Source: DATMBF01 sp035559595 (GTDB lineage Bacteria; Bacteroidota; Ignavibacteria; UBA10030). From it: 44,131 nt of DNA. The notes beneath the pieces were generated by a model that was not told where the DNA came from, made no database searches, and worked only from the letters and a program-made list of their open reading frames with translations. The first letter of the stretch is position 1. Each line of letters opens with the position of its first letter. Where the stretch lies: contig DATMBF010000014.1 of NCBI GenBank assembly GCA_035559595.1, positions 1 to 44,131 on the forward strand. Reading direction: 5' to 3'. This document shows, one piece after another, positions 40,912 through 44,131 of this stretch. Position numbers and translations under genes: made by a program.

Positions 40912-41613
40912 TCACCGAACATGTAAAGATCGTGTCGGCGCGTATGGGTCAAAGTGTTCGATGTGTCGGTACTCCGCGAAGGACTGCAGCATTTGGATCG
41001 GTGTTTGTCCGCCGAGCGTTGGAAGGGAGCGATGGTTATTGTGAAAGAAGAGGAAGTTTATGACCTCATCCATCAGCCTCTCTTGGGTGAAGGGAACAAG
41101 TGAGCGTTCAAAGACGCTGCCAAAGAAGAAGTTTTTGACTATCCGGTAGATTGGATCGTCTGAAGGATCGAGAAGAATCGAATGCCTGATGCCTTTTTGC
41201 GCAGCATAGCTTGTGAACCGATGCCGAGCTTGAACAAGAGATGAATCAGAAAAGAGCCAATTGGGGTATGTCCGGATTTCGTCGATTGGGAAAGGATATT
41301 GCGCAGTGATGAAATCAAGAAACTCCGTTGCTGCCGCAAGTGAGGAGGTCATGTAGATGCGGGCAATCTGAAGATGCGTCGTGACGTCAAGGGATGAGAG
41401 CATCACAGGCTCCATCTCATCCAATTCAAAGGGGAGTTTCTTGGCGGTGACGTACAGAAGCTTTCCAGGTACCGGCGCGACAAGGCGAATTTGCTCAATG
41501 AGATTGCGCATTTGCATCTTTCCGGCTTTCTCAAGCTCGTCCCAGAATGACACTGCCGTGGATTCGTCCTGAGATCCGGCGCGATTCAATTCGGATGGGT
41601 GTTGCGGCATCAT
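40912..41613 (-). CDS. Integrase-core (rve) fold protein with all DDE positions replaced
   Basis: A protein of 233 residues that aligns by eye with the catalytic core of IS481-type transposases. The recognisable parts are YVTAKKLP (for the strand with the first D), LDVTTHLQIARIYMTSSLAAATEFLD-like strands, YPFPIDEIRTYPNW (second D), then IRHS, a segment YRIVKNFF (third E) and the C-terminal FHNNHRSLPTLGGQTP. In transposases these read D-x-K, TDNG and NGxVER; here the catalytic residues are T, Y and K. The N-terminal helix-turn-helix part of a transposase is missing. A perfect AGGAGG lies seven bases before the ATG at 41613, and the gene has its own terminator. It is uninterrupted, so probably expressed and of a non-transposase function. 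Confidence 0.75.
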   Translation of the reverse strand: MMPQHPSELNRAGSQDESTAVSFWDELEKAGKMQMRNLIEQIRLVAPVPGKLLYVTAKKLPFELDEMEPVMLSSLDVTTHLQIARIYMTSSLAAATEFLDFITAQYPFPIDEIRTYPNWLFSDSSLVQARHRFTSYAAQKGIRHSILLDPSDDPIYRIVKNFFFGSVFERSLVPFTQERLMDEVINFLFFHNNHRSLPTLGGQTPIQMLQSFAEYRHIEHFDPYAPTRSLHVR

Positions 41614-41620
41614 TTTACTG

Positions 41621-41626
41621 CCTCCT
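41621..41626 (-). promoter_or_regulatory. Strong ribosome-binding site of the integrase-core-like gene
   Basis: AGGAGG on the minus strand, seven bases before the ATG at 41613. It fixes the start over an in-frame codon at 41640 and supports that the gene is translated. Confidence 0.8.
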
Positions 41627-41794
41627 GTAATCCATTTCATACATTCTTACTATGTCTGTGCCAGAGGATGTTTGGGATTAAGTGGATTTCCTTCCGTCCC
41701 AACGGCCAAAAATTGTTTAAACACGCCAAGACCGAACACGACTCGCACCACCGCACCTGGACTTGCTGTAGTTTCTACAATTTCCAACCTGTCG

Positions 41795-41823
41795 TTGATT
41801 TTCCATACTCGCTTGGATATATT
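41795..41823 (+). promoter_or_regulatory. Candidate promoter for moeA giving a leaderless transcript
   Basis: TTGATT (41795-41800) and TATATT (41818-41823) are 17 bases apart. A normal start of transcription at about 41829-41831 would leave only 2-4 bases before the moeA ATG at 41833. Confidence 0.6.
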
Positions 41824-41832
41824 GCGTTGAGC

Positions 41833-43053
41833 ATGAGCATTCCCACCTTTATACCGGCAAACGAGGGTCTTCGCATTATTCTCTCGAACCTACCTCTTCT
41901 TCCTGTTGAAACTCGGAAACTTCTTGATGCACATTCAGCCGTTCTTGCGAAGGATATCATTGCGACGCACGATGTTCCGCCGTACGATTGCTCGAGCATG
42001 GATGGGTTTGCGCTCAGGGCAGCGGATACGCGTGAAGCGGTTCGTGTGCCAGTGTCCCTGAATGTTGTTGGAGAGCTTGCAGCGGGAGATTCGGGAAACT
42101 TCATTGTGCAACCTCAGACCGCTGTCCGCATCATGACTGGAGCATCAATACCGGAAGGATCTGATGCGGTGCTCGAACAAGAGTTGGTAACGATACGGAA
42201 TGGGAGTATTCTTCTGAACTCTGCGGTTGCCTCCGGTAGAAATATTCGACGAAAAGGAGAAGATATCAGAGTTGGGGATTGTGTATTGAAGAAAGGAACC
42301 TTGCTCCGAGCATTCCATTTAGGCGTGATCGCATCGCAGGGGATCCAGGAGGTCGAGGTGTTTCGGACTCCGAATGTTTCAATCCTTACAACGGGGAACG
42401 AGCTTGCAGACGTCGACGAAAAAGGTAACGTACGCCGCGATAGCAACAGGTATTCGCTCTGGGGCTTGGTGCGGGAATGTTCTGGCAAACCGATTCTTCT
42501 GAATCGAGCGCGAGACAATGAACAGGAATTGCAGGAGAAGATACAGGACGGGCTTCGGCATGATGTGCTCATTACCACAGGTGGGGTCTCCGTCGGCAAA
42601 TACGATTTTGTCTTGAACGTGCTTGAAGAGATTGGTGTGGAGATCAAGTTCTGGAAGCTCCGGATCAAACCGGGCATGCCGATAGCGTTCGGTGTGTACG
42701 CCGACCGCGGAAGACGGGTTCCGGTTTTTGCCCTGCCGGGAAATCCGGTCTCTGCAGGTATTACATTTCTTGAGTTTGTGAAGCCCGGCCTTCAAGCAAT
42801 GCAGGGACGACAACCAGATCCGCCGGTTGCTCTTTGGGCAATATCCGAACAGGGGATCCCCAAAAAAGATTCAAAGAGACATTTCCTTCGCGGCGTGGTA
42901 AGGAATCACAACGGCGAGTTTGTTGTTCGGACTACAGGTAATCAGAGCTCGGGTGTTCTGACCTCAATGATCGAGGCGAATTGCCTTATTGTGCTTCCTG
43001 AAGATTCCGGTCCCATTGAACAAGGAACTAAAGTGGAGATTCATCTCCTGTAG
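41833..43053 (+). CDS. moeA: Molybdopterin molybdenumtransferase
   Basis: A protein of 406 residues with the MoeA domain order: N-terminal domain, then LDAHSAVLAKDIIATHDVPPYDCSSMDGFALR-like opening, VRIMTGASIPEGSDAV, the MoCF-binding domain with TTGNEL and TTGGVSVGKYDF, FALPGNPVS, and a C-terminal beta barrel. It inserts molybdate into adenylylated molybdopterin. The ATG at 41833 is chosen because the family protein starts there and because the promoter ends at 41823; the longer frame upstream runs into the neighbouring gene. moaD starts three bases after the stop, so moeA heads the cofactor operon. Confidence 0.94.
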   Translation: MSIPTFIPANEGLRIILSNLPLLPVETRKLLDAHSAVLAKDIIATHDVPPYDCSSMDGFALRAADTREAVRVPVSLNVVGELAAGDSGNFIVQPQTAVRIMTGASIPEGSDAVLEQELVTIRNGSILLNSAVASGRNIRRKGEDIRVGDCVLKKGTLLRAFHLGVIASQGIQEVEVFRTPNVSILTTGNELADVDEKGNVRRDSNRYSLWGLVRECSGKPILLNRARDNEQELQEKIQDGLRHDVLITTGGVSVGKYDFVLNVLEEIGVEIKFWKLRIKPGMPIAFGVYADRGRRVPVFALPGNPVSAGITFLEFVKPGLQAMQGRQPDPPVALWAISEQGIPKKDSKRHFLRGVVRNHNGEFVVRTTGNQSSGVLTSMIEANCLIVLPEDSGPIEQGTKVEIHLL

Positions 43054-43056
43054 TCT

Positions 43057-43302
43057 ATGCGCATAAAGCTTAAGCTGTTTTCCATCGCAAGAGACTTGGC
43101 CGGGTTCGGTGAGGAGGTCGTCGAGTTGCCGCCGAACTCCACTGCCGATGCAGTGATGAACATCCTTGCTGAACGCAACGCGGAGTTCCGAAAATGGAAA
43201 ACCAGCTTGCGGTTTGCAGTGAATTATGAGTACGTTTCTCATAGCCATCAGCTACGCGACGGTGACGAGGTTGCCGTAATTCCTCCCGTAAGCGGCGGAT
43301 GA
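43057..43302 (+). CDS. moaD: Molybdopterin synthase small subunit
   Basis: A ubiquitin-like protein of 81 residues ending in the required GG (VIPPVSGG). It opens with the beta strand IKLKLFSIARDLAGF, typical of MoaD. As a C-terminal thiocarboxylate it donates sulfur to precursor Z (cPMP) in complex with MoaE, which is encoded 85 bases downstream. The start ATG lies three bases after moeA. The C-terminal DGDEVAVIPPVSGG is the most conserved part and is intact. Confidence 0.93.
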   Translation: MRIKLKLFSIARDLAGFGEEVVELPPNSTADAVMNILAERNAEFRKWKTSLRFAVNYEYVSHSHQLRDGDEVAVIPPVSGG

Positions 43303-43314
43303 GGTCCGCTAATC

Positions 43315-43376
43315 TACTGACTCGCTGACCCGCCGATCCGTTCATTGCTGACACGCTGAGCAGGCGCGCTGACAAA
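43315..43376 (+). repeat. Degenerate heptamer-like direct repeats (CGCTGAC type)
   Basis: Between moaD and moaE, units related to GCTGACC recur: CTGACTC, GCTGACC, CGCCGAT, then GCTGACA, CGCTGAG and GCTGACA. Spacing is mostly seven bases. No open frame uses it. Confidence 0.5.
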
Positions 43377-43387
43377 GCTTATCCCCT

Positions 43388-43837
43388 ATGGTCAAAATAG
43401 TCGACAACGAAATTGATATTGCCGAGGCTCTCGAGCAAGTCGTTACTCCCGAAACAGGCGGCATGAACATTTTCGTCGGCACAACAAGAAACCATTCAGG
43501 TGGGCGAAAGGTTATCGGTCTTGAGTATGAGGCATACGAACCGATGGCAACGGCGATGATGCAGGAACTGGAGGATTTGGCGCGATCGCGCTGGCGACTG
43601 CACGGAGTCTCAATCATTCATCGAGTGGGAAGCGTTGAAGTTGGCGAGGCAAGCGTTGTCATTGCGGTCTCCGCTGCTCATCGAAAAGAGGCCTTTGAAG
43701 CATGCCGTTTTCTCATCGACGAGCTTAAGAAAACCGTGCCAATTTGGAAGCGAGAGTTTTTTGCCGATGGAACTGTAGAATGGTCTGGCACTTCTCAAAC
43801 GTTCTCCGCAACGACTTCTTCCGGACGAATCGGCTAA
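43388..43837 (+). CDS. moaE: Molybdopterin synthase catalytic subunit
   Basis: A protein of 149 residues, the normal MoaE length. Landmarks: GGMNIFVGTTRNHSGGRKV near 24, the YEAYEPMA segment, HRVGSVEVGEASVVIAVSAAHR, and the catalytic lysines in KKTVPIWKRE (about K114/K115 and K121). With MoaD it converts cPMP to molybdopterin. The ATG at 43388 follows the repeat-bearing 85-base gap. moaA begins eight bases after the stop, so these are one transcription unit. Confidence 0.95.
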   Translation: MVKIVDNEIDIAEALEQVVTPETGGMNIFVGTTRNHSGGRKVIGLEYEAYEPMATAMMQELEDLARSRWRLHGVSIIHRVGSVEVGEASVVIAVSAAHRKEAFEACRFLIDELKKTVPIWKREFFADGTVEWSGTSQTFSATTSSGRIG

Positions 43838-43844
43838 TCATTTC

Positions 43845-44131
43845 ATGAATCTCCCGCCCACCTCAACGCACGAAGCGCTGCCCGGATTGCTGGTTGACCG
43901 TTTTGGTCGAATTGCCAGAAATCTTCGAATCTCCGTTACCGATCGGTGTAATTTCCGTTGTCGCTACTGCATGCCGGAAGAGGGAATGATCTGGCTGAAG
44001 AAATCCGAGCTTCTCACGTTCGAAGAACTTGCTCGTCTCGTTACCCTGTTTGCCGAGCTCGGGATCACGAAACTCCGACTCACCGGCGGCGAGCCGCTGA
44101 TGCGCAAAGAGCTTCATGTGCTCGTCGAGAA
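43845..44131 (+). CDS. moaA: GTP 3',8-cyclase MoaA (3' end outside window)
   Basis: The first 95 codons of a radical-SAM enzyme. The cluster motif CNFRCRYC is complete (C35, C39, C42) and followed by MPEEG, with the SAM-binding TGGEP at 80-84. It starts the molybdenum-cofactor pathway by cyclising GTP. The ATG at 43845 is preferred; the family DRFGR-type opening is seen at residues 18-22 and precedes the motif. The frame is open to the window end with no stop. Confidence 0.95.
   Translation, partial: MNLPPTSTHEALPGLLVDRFGRIARNLRISVTDRCNFRCRYCMPEEGMIWLKKSELLTFEELARLVTLFAELGITKLRLTGGEPLMRKELHVLVE

Noticed and set aside
41614..41832. Moco riboswitch or IS end between the integrase-core-like gene and moeA
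   Set aside because: No paired stems of the Moco motif and no terminal inverted repeats; the promoter placement leaves no leader for a riboswitch.
1..44131. CRISPR arrays, prophage or complete insertion sequences
   Set aside because: No regularly spaced repeats, phage structural genes or intact transposase were found on either strand.

Overview
The window (about 44 kb, moderately GC-rich) is ordinary chromosomal DNA of a Gram-negative bacterium, most likely from the FCB group (Bacteroidota/Chlorobiota/Ignavibacteria). Markers for this are a GWxTD-domain protein, a DUF4837 lipoprotein, a BamA/TamA-like outer-membrane protein, a GGGP-prenyltransferase-like UbiA protein and a Bacteroides-type serine palmitoyltransferase. 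GmhB and a GT9 enzyme point to heptose-type LPS. Five promoter candidates have a TTGnnn, 17-bp spacer, TATATT-like layout. Genes are tightly packed with many ATGA-type overlaps. I saw no prophage, CRISPR array or intact insertion sequence, and no gene-free stretch exceeds 300 bases.

Layout. 1-1544: DUF47 regulator (cut by the window edge) and PiT phosphate transporter. 1567-5099: a divergent set made of an extended SDR, a serine-palmitoyltransferase-like enzyme and a large GNAT-fold protein, which I read as a candidate bacterial ceramide (sphingolipid) synthesis locus driven by one symmetric bidirectional promoter. 5129-7169: branched-chain aminotransferase, cyclic-nucleotide-binding protein and UspA. 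7166-16574 (minus): a long run glgA, gmhB, lipoprotein, outer-membrane protein, TPR protein, rpiB, glyA, tatC and polyprenyl diphosphate synthase.

16827-32584 (plus): a long run of GT9 glycosyltransferase, DUF3108, a deoxyhypusine-synthase-like protein, CPBP protease, zinc-ribbon/DUF2007, cdsA, rimO, GWxTD, BamA-like, UbiA, rnhB, yraN, pncB, pncA, cstA and a DEDDy exonuclease. A good intrinsic terminator lies inside the signal-peptide codons of the BamA-like gene and may split the run. 32731-34680: an orphan hybrid histidine kinase. 34689-40659 (minus): tRNA(CAU), tilS, hpt, ftsH (an order also known in Firmicutes), a polyprenol-kinase-like protein and a DUF4837 lipoprotein.

40912-41613 (minus): a small gene whose protein is an integrase-core (rve) fold with all three DDE positions replaced, yet the reading frame is intact, with a strong ribosome-binding site and its own terminator. 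It looks like a domesticated transposase. 41833-44131 (plus): molybdenum-cofactor genes moeA, moaD, moaE and moaA (cut by the window end), with an apparently leaderless moeA promoter.

The most interesting items are the ceramide-type locus with its shared promoter and probable ATC start codon, the catalytically dead integrase-core protein, the deoxyhypusine-synthase-like protein lacking the usual catalytic lysine context, and the terminator inside the BamA-like signal peptide. All functional calls rest on reading the sequence; no database search was run.
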